Shown: in pieces, positions 33,701 to 45,585 of the stretch
How the letters are laid out: each line of letters starts with the position of its first letter
Numbering within the stretch: position 1 is the stretch's first letter
NCBI GenBank assembly: GCA_024220505.1
Contig: JAKZZE010000037.1
Location: forward strand, 186,001-250,000
Reading direction: 5' to 3'
DNA length: 64,000 nucleotides
Source: Rhizopus arrhizus
Taxonomy: Eukaryota > Mucoromycota > Mucoromycetes > Mucorales > Rhizopodaceae
Program-made: the position numbers and the translations under genes
Notes under the pieces: model-generated
What the model was told of the DNA's origin: nothing
What the model saw: the letters and a program-made list of their open reading frames with translations, nothing else
The model's database searches: none

Positions 33701-36143
33701 CTATACATTAAGAAGCATTTTTACAATTTAAAAAATATAAATAAACAGTTTTTTATTCTAAAATTTATAAATTCCTATCATAATTACAATTCACTAAATA
33801 GTAGTTGTCTAGTGGATCTTCAGAGACTCAAAAGTTATCAAATTATATCACTGATTATCTTTAGTTGATTGCATGCTCACTAGTTGAGTCTGGTAGTAAC
33901 CCATTTCATCTTGCTCTCTTGTCACTCTGCTTCAAAACGATATTATCATAATTTTCATTAGCTTCTATCTTATTAACCTTTTCTATACTGCTGCTATATT
34001 GACAATGCATTTTACATTTTGTTCTAATTGGCGCCAATATGGATTGTTAACCATGCTGGTTCTCAGATCATAGAAATGGATCTTGGTTCCAAAATGCTTA
34101 TTCATAAATCTCTCTATTATCCATACATACTGTTAAAGTACGTTTTTAGACTGATTACTGGTTCCTTAGCATGGGAAAAGCACCCCACATCCCTACTTAC
34201 TATAGTGTATTGATTCTAACACTAAAAGAGACAAAGGGACTAACCATGTTCAATGGCTCGATCAATTTCTGCTTGTTATTTTTCTTTTCTGGCTCAATAT
34301 TGGATGGCACCTGCTCTGCTGAAATACCAAAAGAAAGTGCGTATTTTGCACTAGACATTTCAAGGAAGCTATTCATGTTAGCCGGCATATGTTAGTTACT
34401 TAATGTCAATTGCACAATGCTCTTCAATCTTATGAAGCATACACCAAGTACGGAATTGCACTTGGAGATTACAAATCGTTATTATTAATATCATCCTAAC
34501 TAAATTTAATGTGATATTTAGTATGAAGCATCAATTTTCAGACAGAATCAATTATCATTGTTAAATAAGCTTACGTATGTGTAGCAAACGTTGAAGGCAT
34601 TAGGTTTTTTATCTAAACTAAACATGATTGTAAACTGTTTTTTTTATCGCATATACAAAAAAAAAAGCTTGGCTACGAATATACTTTTTTTAACTACTCT
34701 TAGCTAGACGTTATCCATTAAGGATGCATTGAAAGCTGCTTACCTATTTTTGTAAAGAGCCAGTTTTATTGAAATTGTTTGTGAATACAAAGTGCTTTAT
34801 AACGTGAGTGAGCAGTAGGACTTTTAACGTTAGTTGAAGTAAATAATGATTCTTCAATCTATAATAGAAACCAATTTGCAAACTCAAATTAAGCTGCAAC
34901 ACATCCAACCTTTTAGTTTGTTATTCATGTTTTGTATAGAAGAAAAGAACAGAGTATCAAGCTGCAAATATAAATAATTTGCTTATTTGGAGGTAAGAAA
35001 AGTGATTAATCAAATTAGAGAATATTAGAAATCTTCAGTGATGAAAATCACGAGTGACTTTGAACAAGTAAGGCAAATTATATGAAAAATAACATATAAA
35101 TATCCTCAGAGAAAAACACACTATAAAAAGTTATATTAAACGAAGATGTCGTGGTAAATAAATTTGATATAGCAGACAAAGACATTGCTAGATTGATTAT
35201 GAATATTGTGAATGCCATAAAGGATATAAAAATATGCTTTTATATTTACAACTTTAATTCTCGTAAATTTTTTAATCAAAATTTAAGTCATTAATATCTT
35301 ACATGGTAATTTATCAAATATAAATCTTCTCAACATCGCAAACAAGCATATACTTTGTATAATGAACTAGTGATTACTGAAGGGAAAATTTAAGCTAATT
35401 ATTTCAAAACACGACATTTCTTCTTGTGCATCTGGCGAATTAACAAGTGCTTACACGATCAAGAAGTCTATGTTTTCATATTGAGATCTTATATATAAAA
35501 CAGATAATAGCAATTAATTCAATTTGCCCTTGGCAACCTATAACCAAGAGCAGTCCATTTGAAAAAAAATCTAAAGTGAACTATATCAAAACTACTCATA
35601 TTTTGAAACGTTAAACTTAATTGGATGGTTTTACATATATCAGCATTGAAAACACCTACATCTCTTGAAGGATTGGCTGTTATGTTTGACATAGTAAATA
35701 AAGCTTTTAGCTGAAGAGAAGATATCTTTAATACAATGAGAAATATCGTCTTTAACAGTATTAATACTGAATAATCAACCAGTAATGCATACAAAGTATT
35801 AAAGGTGACTAACACATGCTATAGATTTTTTTAAAGATTTCTCTTGTCTTTTTGTTTTAATTGCATAAAGCTATTATATTTTTTATCTTTTCTTATTTTG
35901 AATATCATGTATTTTTTTTTTTTTTTTTTTTACTATCTCAACATAAATTATAATAAAACATTGAATTACTTTTTTAATGCCATTGGATTAAATGTTGTAG
36001 AACAAGGTTTCGATTTAGAGATTTCACTGAGCCTGAATTAAGTGAGACGTCATCTTTTTTTTTTGTCTAATGGCTCAAGGCTCTGCCCCCCAATGAAGTG
36101 GGGTTCATAAAAAAGACTTTCTTTTTCAAACTTACAATAAAAC
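30710..36143. other. 5.4-kb gene-poor AT-rich region
   Basis: No gene with recognisable protein and splice structure on either strand. There are only scattered short frames, poly(T)/poly(A) runs and AT-rich repeats. Small protein-like scraps occur near 34028-34395 and 35519-35815. Confidence 0.55.
35519..35815 (-). pseudogene. Protein-like fragment of unknown family
   Basis: Minus-strand frame with LQLKALFTMSNITANPSRDV and KTIQLSLTFQNMSSFDIVHF. The sequence looks genuinely coding but is isolated, without flanking exons, and ends abruptly. It is probably a relic of a repetitive family. Confidence 0.3.
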
Positions 36144-36507
36144 ATGTCAGGTACTTTAGCCTTATTAATTCTGTCCAATTGAAAGGAAATATGGCATTAA
36201 ACAAATATTAAATTATAGACGGAAAGGCTTCTCAAAAGGACATGGCAAAGTCCCGGATCCCACTTGAATACCGTGATTATTGCGCCAATTTGCTAATTCC
36301 TCTTAATAAGTGCAGAGGCGAAACCTTCTATCTTCCTTGGAAGTGTGAAAATGAACGTCATGCTTATGAAAAATGTCAATATGATGAGTAAGCGAAAAAA
36401 AAAGAAAGTACTGCTAATTTCAAACCGGAACTTATTATTTCTCTTGTAAACGTAGTTTCAAGCGTCGTATGAAGGAACAACAAGCTAAAGCCACCGAAGA
36501 AGCTTAA
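36144..36507 (+). CDS. NDUFB7: NADH:ubiquinone oxidoreductase subunit B7 (B18) homologue
   Basis: Three exons (36144-36150, 36219-36387, 36456-36507) give 75 residues. The twin CX9C motif is intact: CANLLIPLNKC and CENERHAYEKC, the hallmark of Mia40-imported intermembrane-space proteins. RDYCAN and the KRRMKEQQ tail match the B18 subunit on the intermembrane side of complex I. The first exon is only 7 nt (ATG TCA G), and its strong in-phase join supports it. It is shorter than the human protein (137), mainly at the ends. It converges on the DUF3684 gene with 112 bp between stops. Confidence 0.92.
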
Positions 36508-36619
36508 AAAGGATAACAAGACGATACACCATAATTCATATTTTTATAAAGACGCACAGTTAGAAAAAAAAAGTTAAAACCAGAAATAATGTTTGACTCT
36601 TTATTTTGTTGTTGTTACT

Positions 36620-39600
36620 TTATACAGATGGGTTGGCGTAGATATGATTCATGAGTGATTCAAGATAATTTTCAGCAAATGATGACATATAAAATTCATG
36701 TTCAGAGCTATGATCTGCCACAAAATTATGAGCAAGTTCATGGCAAATAGTCATGAACCAGTAAATCAATGCTTCTTTTCTCTTACGTCCATCCTCCTTT
36801 TCAGATTCATGAAGAGCTAAATAATACCTTAAATTCATAAAAAGACTACCACTTAAATTGAATGCAATTGTTGGCCCCTCCTTGTCATAAAAAATCTGGA
36901 TAGTTGCCAAGCGTAATTCAAACACCTTGGCCAAATCGCTCAGGATACTCGTAAACCTTGCCATTGATTGCCCATACTGCTCAAGAACATCGTCTGATTT
37001 GACAGTTCGGTGTACATAAAACTCCATACCCAACACATTACCAACATAGGTCAGATTGTGGCCAGGCGTAGCATCACAATACTGTCTAGATTCAGTGACT
37101 TGGTTGATGCGAGGAGGCGTAAAGACGTCCTGTCCAGAATAAGGTCTACAGGAATGAATAGCTCGCTTTAGGTTTTGCCGAATGTTGTCGGTGTAGTTTG
37201 GTGTAATGGTTGTCTCGGACTTTGGCAATTTAGTTGGTTTATCTTCATTTGTTTCTTGATTAACTGGTGCAGCAGCAACAGAAGGAGTAGGAGAAGAGGG
37301 AGTTGAGGCAGAAGTCACCGGTTGTTTCCATGTAGACCAGAGTCTGTTTATAAACCCTGAAGATTTTTGCTGAGATACACGCTTGCTAGCTTCTGCTTGT
37401 TTTCGTTTCTCTTCCATTTCCTCTTCAGTTGATACAATTTGATTTTTAATTTCGTTGCTTTTTTTAGGATATGTTTCTTGTAAAAGACGATCAATTACAT
37501 TTTGTACATGGTTTTCGTGTTGTTGAGCAAGCAGCTGGCGTATATAGCCTTCTTGGCAATCGCCAAATACCTCTTGCACTTGCTTTGTGTATTTATCAAG
37601 CTCTTGTGAAGGCAAAGGTCGAGGCATTGACGGTGGCGGTTGCGTTGGCGAAGTGGTTGTAAGTGGGGGAGGAGCAGGTGAAGCGACATGCTGCTTGCGG
37701 ATATTCAAGATACGATCCACAGGCACTCCCTTACGGCGCAAGTTAAGGAGGCTAACAGTCAAGTATCTTTCTACAATAATCGCGTCGTTGAATTGAACCC
37801 TTGCAAACAGTAGTACGCACAAAGCATTGGCAACATCATAATAATCAATCTCCTTAGCATTGGATACATAAATGCCAAAGTCAACTCGATCTGCGCATGC
37901 TGTTGTCGGTTGAACATTTTTCTCGCCTGTATGTTTAAAGGATCGATTGATTTTCAACTCTTGAACTTGAATAACTTTAAGATGCTGCTTGACATACTGT
38001 TCATCGTGTAACAATTCCTTTCTACGTTGAGGGTTATCATTCATCATTTGATATATAATGATAGGCGTACGCTCAAAAATCATTTCAGTTATCTTCTTTG
38101 TTCTATCAGTAACACCCATTCTATTAGAATACGAATAGGTTTCTTTGATTTGACTACAAAAAAAAAAAAAAAAAAAAGTAAGCTATTTAAACCAAACAGG
38201 ATCGTGCATTACTCACGTTGATAACATTTGACTTCCTAATTGACGATAGAACTCTTCTAACAATGGTTCCATTGGCGCAGATAAAGGAGAAAATATTTGA
38301 TGGCCCATAGTATCATCAATAATAAATATATCAGAAGCTTTTGCTAGTCTATACTGTACAAATTCTCCTTCAGCTGAATTTTCTTCATTTTCTATAGATG
38401 ACGATTGTTGTTGTTGTTGCTCAGATAAGGTCATTCTTTTAATACCCACAAGGAATGGTTTAGTTTTCATATCATTTAGTAATTGTCTATTAGATCGAAT
38501 AAGATAAAATTGCCCAGCAATTTGACGAAGCGCACCCAAATAGCGTTCACCTCCGCTACTCAGATCCCAAAATCTCTGGGGATCTTTGACGATCATAGAC
38601 GCTAATTCGACTGTGTTGGGCTCATCCTTGACTCCACAAGATCGTAAGAAAGAATTAGCCAAGGTACCAAAATTGACAAACAGAAACAATTCCTTATGAA
38701 AACTGGCCGAGCCATCAGATTCAAAGTAACAGTTTGACGGTTCTTTCAGTACTACCACGTTATTTTGATTGGCAGGAATAAATGCCGTCTGCTTGAGTTG
38801 TTGCCAGTGAGATCTTGATAGATCGCCCATTCGACTGGCCATGTATTCAAATCGTTTCTTGGAATTATTGTGGTCTGTTTCAATGTTGGACAAGAAGGCT
38901 TGAATCAGTTGTTCAGCAGTAGGGTTCTCTCGTACTCCTAATTTATCTCGCATTGGTATCAAGTCGTGGTGCAATCTCTGAAAGCCAAGGAGTTGAACAT
39001 CAGAATTTGTAAAGCAATTACGAGGAGCAGCATATGTGTTTCCATCAGAACAAGGCAAGAACTTGATATCAATGGTACGTGGGTCGTACTTGCCTTGATA
39101 CTCCTTATGATGTTCAATAAAATAGGTCAAGGCCGTCGTCTGTATCTTTCGTCTCTCGACTGTCTTTTGAGCATCAGGAGCGGCCAAATTAAGCAGAATA
39201 TCCAGTGGAGGAGACGTATTCAGGCCTAGTTTTTCGACCAAGAACTTGGCTTCATCGCTCGATGTTCTCCAGCGAGGAGTCCAATAGATAACGGGAAGAT
39301 GCAAGCTTTTGGCAATGTCTGTAGGACTAAAGAGATCGGTTGCTTTGTAACGTTTATAAATCTTCTTTTGATGTTTTTCCATCACAGTTGGTCCAGATTC
39401 GTTAACTTTTGCTTTAGGCACTTCAATTTCCTTTATACGAGGCTCTTCACCTTCCTTTGTAAATATAGCAGTTCCTCGAAGTCTTCGAATTTCTACTTCA
39501 CTCAAAGTAGATTGAACTGAGGTTAGATATTTTATCAGATCAACATGCGACCAGCTTCCGTCAGAGATAAGTCGATCAAATACGATTTGCAATTCGACAT

Positions 39601-42190
39601 GCTAATAAATCAAAAAGATTTAATATAGAAACTGATAAAACAATTCATTACATGTTTACCTTTCTAACCCCCAAGGCGGCTAAAAATGTATCATTGACGT
39701 GCCTAGGGTTACTGAATTGAATGGTGGGCAAATCATCAAATAGGTTGACGTTTGAAAAGTAAGCCTCTTCAGGCAACTTCATACCAAAGCGGGTAGGAAT
39801 ACAAGTTTTTGATTTCAATAGCTGAATTAATTCATTTTCGGATTTGGAGGATATATTGGAAAAGCTTTTGGATATAATACCAAGCACACGCTCTGCCAAC
39901 TCGGTTGATTTTTGCAATTCTGGATTGGTTTCATAAATAAAGTGTGTCCATTGAACTACAGACAATTCCTTCATGTTTCCAAAATAAGAGGTCAGCTCAT
40001 TTGTTGAAAAATTCTTGGAAACTGAAAAGGGCATCGTATCTGGAGGGACATTCATGTCAAGAGGAATGATTTTTGGATTTTGCCAATAAGTTGCTTTCGA
40101 AAGCTGCATAAACCCTTTCTCCTCTCCACAATCCATGATAGCCGCCTCGAGGAATTGAGCGCGTGTTGCATCATTGATGCTACTGCGTGTGGATGCAGGA
40201 ATGGCCGTATTGCCCGTATTGCATTCAACCCACCACCTCATACAGGCCACCATTTCATCCTGTTGTAGTGGTCGAGCCGCAAGCTCTTTCAGAACATCGC
40301 TTAATCCCAGAGGCAGCAACAGTCCGTAGTTGGTGAGTTTTGTGATACCTTCTTTGCAGTCTTGATAGACAGTGGATGGAATAGTTGGTATAGTTTTTAT
40401 GAATTTATCCAAGAGCTGAGTAACGCTGTGCCCAGTTAAACTTAGGTGGTCAGGAACTGTTCTTGTAGTATTGATTGGTTGTATACCATGAGAGGTCATG
40501 ATAGTCAGAGACGATTTACATGACTTAAAGAACCATTCCTCATGTACTTTACCCACGATCGAGCTTGGTGTAGAATGCTGAAAGGAAAAAGAGCTTAAAG
40601 CATGAGCAGCTCTCTTTTCGAGCATGAGCTTGGCACTATCTGTACCTTCAATAACTGTTTTATCCACATGGTTTTCAGTGCCCACTAGTTCTCGGTAAAG
40701 TCGTGCTATTTGCTCCATCTCATCGTTGTATACCAGTCGAGCCAATAAACCTCCAACAGCCAAGAGCTCCTTATTCCAAATGCTAATATAACGATCTGCA
40801 AAATCGATGCTTTCTCTTTCAACAGTGGGTATAAATCTTGATGCCATGTGGCAGCAACAGCCTGTGGTCTGATGTGTAGGAAAACCGATAAAGACACAGC
40901 CCTGATTCGGAAATGGTATCAGGTTCTTAAAGATCGCATTGTTATTCTCAGAAGCGTCCAGTTCCTCTTTACCCGTATAGACAAGCTGGAACTTTGTTGT
41001 TTTTGGTGGCTTCTTTTTTGTAGCGCGCTCCATTTCTTTTTCATAGTCTTTGGTCACGCTGACATTAAGAGAGGCTGTGACAACACGCAAAAAAATACTA
41101 GCCTTTTCTATAGGAATACTAGTACTGCTCTCCTTTTTGCTGCCCAAAAGATTAGCCAGCGGCTGAAAGAGGCTAGGAGGTGTGTATTTCTCAGAGTCAA
41201 GTTGGATCTGTCTAGTATCTGATCCAGTGATTGTAAACATACGTTGTGGGGTATTCAAAAGCATTTGTCGGGTATCTATTTTCATCGCTCTAGGCTCTGC
41301 TACTCGTTTCTTGATTGTAAATATTTGCTGATTATCAAAAAAGACAGTAACTTCTCTCAGGTTAGCGGTGAAGCCCATGCTGGTTGTCAAAAACTGACAA
41401 AAATGATCAAAATCCGGCATCTCCATAGGCTCTCGAAGATCCATTAAGAAGGACGTCCAAGAGTCAACGTCCTTTTCTGGAACGTCAGCTCTTTTTGCAA
41501 ATAATTGATCCCCTTTAAAATAAAAAGCCATGCACTGTGAACCTGAAAACACACTACATAAATGTGTTTAAAAGAAGATCAATCTCTAACAATGCAACTT
41601 ACAACGGATTCTCGCAGACCGAAAAGAGTGAATAAAATCCTACACCAAATGCACCAATCTTTTGTTCATCTATTTTAAGAGCAAAACATAAGAAAAATTT
41701 ATCATATATCATTTTGATGCTTATTACCTGGATTTCCTTCAGCAATACGCTTTAATCTGACCCAATCCTCAGGCCGAAAAGGCATACCATTATTCTTGAA
41801 GACTATTTTATTACATTTGGCTGATAAATTAGGTGATTTGCTATTGGATTCGGGTGAATTTGTATGAAAACATATTTGTACTGCGCTTGATAAAGCATCA
41901 TCTGATAAAGAAAAAGGAGTTCCTTAGTTTGAATATAAAAAAATATGTATAATCTCTATACCAGCATTTTGCATAAGCTCTCTATACAATACATATTCAG
42001 CAGAGTATCTTGCCAAGATTTTATCAATGAGATGTCTTTGATTAACTATGCAAAAAACATATTTATATGAATAATAAAAATAAAGGGCGGAGAGGAAAGG
42101 TTATGAACCTTCGACTTTTTCTTCTATCCCTCCACTGTCCATGACATTTAAGCGTAATGCTTCTAATCGGTTTTCAAGCTTTGTCGTCAT
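36620..42190 (-). CDS. DUF3684 / sacsin-like GHKL-ATPase protein (1739 residues)
   Basis: Seven exons: 42190-42109, 42045-41962, 41901-41728, 41669-41603, 41553-39660, 39601-38217 and 38153-36620. The N-terminus has a GHKL (Hsp90-like) ATP site: YRELMQNADDA near residue 49 (N box), NNGMP, and IGAFGVGFYSLFSV near residue 117 (glycine lid region). CMAFYFKGDQLF follows, as in fungal DUF3684 proteins. The middle and C-terminal parts are long and uncharacterised, with a Pro/Ser-rich segment and Gln/Arg-rich helix. Near the end HELAH (about 1700-1704) is followed by SSEHEF, which resembles a zinc-protease HExxH site. The family is related to sacsin and is probably a chaperone. An intron acceptor here is preceded by a long poly(T)/poly(A) tract (38159-38177). 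The start could lie one exon further upstream. Confidence 0.88.
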
Positions 42191-42273
42191 TTGAACAAGA
42201 CAGAGATGATCTATATACAAGAAAGAAAAAGAAAATAATCAAGATCACTAAATACACACTTTTTTAGGAAATC

Positions 42274-42304
<31 letters not shown>

Positions 42305-43065
42305 TTACTTGGATCAGAATACTATTTTTGTTAAAAGAAGTAAAAACATTGACAAGTTTAATTTTATTTTATAGTATCTCTTTTAACTATTCATATTTTT
42401 ACTTGATTGAAAAGTCTATTTGTGCATCCTGTGCGAATGAAGAAAGTAAATTGAGCAACATGATAAGAATTATAAATATTAATTTTGATATAACATCCCT
42501 ATTTTGAGTTGAGGTTTTTGAAAGATTATTTAAATACAAACAACTATGACTGCAATAGATTTATAGTATGGGAGAAAATTTTGGTACATCAAAACAATTC
42601 TGATAAATAATCGTTATATGGTTCACGTATTAAGTTTGTAAGGCAATTATAATCTCATAAATCTTTTCCGCTTCTGTTTATATACTTGCTAATAGTAAAT
42701 TATGACGATTTGATTATTACATCTTTTTACGTTGTTTATTGAGAGCGATTTTCTTCAGCAACATCCCTTAAGATTATTTCATTTTCGCTTAACTGATTGG
42801 CATTCTTTTTATACTTTACATAAAAGTTAATGCTAACTAGAGAGAAAGCAATACTAAATGAATCGTTATAGTGTCTAATAGCAATGAATCATGACTGTTT
42901 ATTGGCTTGAATGTGAACACTATTAACTATCTTATAAAGTATATAAAATGAAGTCTTAAAATAGCAGTTTTCGAGTACTTACCCGAAAAAGATGACGAAA
43001 AAAAAAAGACACATTTCCCGTTTATTTTTTAAAAGAAAATTACACTTATATCACTCTACTATAAT
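42191..43065. other. Intergenic with A29 tract (42274-42302)
   Basis: AT-rich, no coding frame. It holds an uninterrupted run of about 29 A at 42274-42302 upstream of the DUF3684 start, and the 3' flank of the GT2 gene. Confidence 0.6.
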
Positions 43066-44929
43066 TTAAACATTCATTGCAGGATTAGGATAAAACACAA
43101 TAGACGTTGGATCAGGTCCCCTGTTGATTCCAAAGAAATCGGCACCACTAGGATGGTTAGGATCAAGCAAGAATGTTACTACATTGAAAGTAACACCAGC
43201 AATCAATAAAAGTAGCCAAAAGAGAATGGGCAAGGCTTCCTTCAATTGACTGCAAAACACATTTTCCCGTTTCATCTCAGAAGCTGATCGTGCAGAGGTA
43301 CCCCATCCAACATCCCAAAGAGAAACAATGGCCCAAAGTTTAGCAGGTACAAGTCCAAAGAGATAATAGAGCGAATAAAGTGGGAAGCCGAGAAAGCGGG
43401 GAGAAAGAGAGACAATGGTTGAATAAATGGTCTTAATACAAGCAATAGCGCCCAATGAAATCAACCAGACAATGAGAATCAGTGGTGTCTTGGAGAACAA
43501 GATTTGAAAGATAGAGAACAGAAGAACAAAAGGATAAACACCTTGATAAAATAACTCAGCAGCCATCCAAGGACTATGCTTGTGAAGACTTTTAGCGTTC
43601 CAAAAGAGTTCTCGATAAAAGCTTTTTGACCATCTCGTTTGCTGCTTGAACCAACGAAGGAAGGCGGTGGGTGTTTCAGTTTCACAATATGCTAAATGAG
43701 TATAGACTACCTTATAGCCTTTCAATAAGGTTTGATTAGTAAGATGTCTATTGATTACGTAAGAAGGGATGAAAAAATAAAGTATTGTTTTTTTTTTACC
43801 TGTCGTCACCATAAGTGCATTCCATACCCAAAAAGGATTGAGAAATCCAATCGTCCAAGATTTCACGTAATACATGAGTTCGATAGATACCCATAGGACC
43901 AGATACACAAGTAACAGATCGATTGAAGCTTTGGGCAGCCCGTTCGATGTTAAAGGCCATCCAATAACGAAGTGAGGACATGAAAGAAAGAAGGTTATCG
44001 GTACTGTTCCATATTCTTACATCACCTGCAGCAGCACCAATCTTTGGGAACCAATGCAATGCCTTTTCCATCTCAATCATAGCATAAGGATCAAAACGTG
44101 TATCAGAATCAGTCGACATTACAGCCTCACAGCCAGCAGCCATCAAGACGCGGAAGGCAGTATACATTGCATGTCGTTTACCACAGTGGGGTTGAAGATA
44201 ACAAACAGCTTGTGTGTTTGTGGGTAAGGTGAGTTGGTCACGAATAATTTTGTCATAATTAATCAATGCTTCTGGTTTCTCATGAATTGTGTCACTTTGA
44301 CTACTGTTGCTGCTATCACGACTGTTTCCTGCCATGCTCGACCGATTTAATTCCTCTTGTTTCATTCGTTGAAAGGAAAGAGACAAAAGCTCGGGCAAGA
44401 CAACAATAGGACAACCAGGAAAGGTCTTTTGAAAAACAGAGGCCATCTCTTGATCGTCTTTTGCATCTCCATCTACCACGACAATGATCTTGAATGGATC
44501 TGGATATTTTAACTCCTTGATGGATTCCAAACATTGAGCGAATAGCCCGGGTTCTTCTCGATAACCGACGACGGCCAAACCCATTTTAGTCATTTGCCTT
44601 TGTTTTCCTTCTTCCAAGACATCTAAATGAGTATAAGGCTTTTGCTTTTCATCTACACCAATCTTTTCGTCCACATTGAATGTTTCCGTTGCTTGAAATG
44701 ATCGCTTACTATAGTAGATTACCATAATACGATTTAAAGTAGCAAATGTAAGTTGTAAGCCAATAAAGCAAAAGACAACAAGACCATATACACCAAGGAC
44801 CCAAAATGAATCACGAGTCACTCTGATCTTGAGTGCATAACCTACCAAAGCAGGCGCTACAAAGACGCAAGAGATACCAACAGAGTAAAGTAGCTTGAGA
44901 GGTAATGTCCAATGAATTGTACTTGGCAT
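43066..44929 (-). CDS. GT2 membrane glycosyltransferase, hyaluronan-synthase/chitin-synthase-like
   Basis: Two exons (44929-43800, 43747-43066) give 603 residues. N-terminal transmembrane helices (about residues 13-70) precede a GT-A domain with VVDGD (153-155), STDSDTR (274-276), a SGPMG acceptor loop, YGDDRHLTN spanning the intron, and KQQTRWSKSFYRE (QQTRW about 412-416). At least four C-terminal transmembrane segments follow. GDDR-HLTN and QQTRWSKS are the exact hallmarks of class I hyaluronan synthases, which share this fold with chitin synthases. Synthesis and export of a beta-linked GlcNAc-containing polymer at the plasma membrane is therefore likely. The product (hyaluronan, chitin oligomers or another polymer) cannot be told from sequence. 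A Ser-rich insert lies near residues 195-215. Confidence 0.92.
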
Positions 44930-45585
44930 AAAGGTAAAATTATGGTATGAAATTAATTATAATTAAGCTTAATAGAAAAAGTTTTAAAAGAAAAAAAGAA
45001 AGGTAAGAAAGCTCAAGCAAAGGAATAAAAATAAAGGCCCTTCCTTTTCTCATTGAAAAGGTTTCTTTTTTATTTCATTTTGCAAATAAACCCCTCTTGA
45101 ATAAACTTGACAAGGATATTTTATGTAATTATTCGAAAACAAATGACGACTCATGTATCATTACAGACAGTGAACTCCCAAAAAATAAAGGTTTCAAAAT
45201 AATAATAAATTTTGATTTCATGCAAAAAACAGCTTGAGTTCAGACTTTGCATATTTTTTAAAGGCCGATCTAAACCTTTAACTGGATTCCTCTCCCTTTG
45301 GTCTTGATATTTAGTATAAAACAACTATTTGTCAGGAATATAATATAACGATTATCACTGGCTACTAAATGATAGCTTGCAAAGACATAAAAATAATATA
45401 TATAAATATATAAATATAAATACATATAAAAAGAGAAACCAGACATGCAAGTTTTATTAAGCGTTCAATAAAAATACAGTCTGTACATTTTTCTTCTCTT
45501 GAATACAGATAAAAGAGAAGGCATAAAAAATAGATATTTTTGTTGTAATTGTTGTTGATTTACTGTACACACACAAATATATAAA
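44930..45585. other. Intergenic, no feature recognised
   Basis: AT-rich with an AT microsatellite-like stretch near 45395-45430. No coding frame. Confidence 0.6.

Noticed and set aside
37471..37796. Plus-strand ORFs inside the DUF3684 gene
   Set aside because: Antisense frames within a long exon that carries consistent minus-strand coding sequence.
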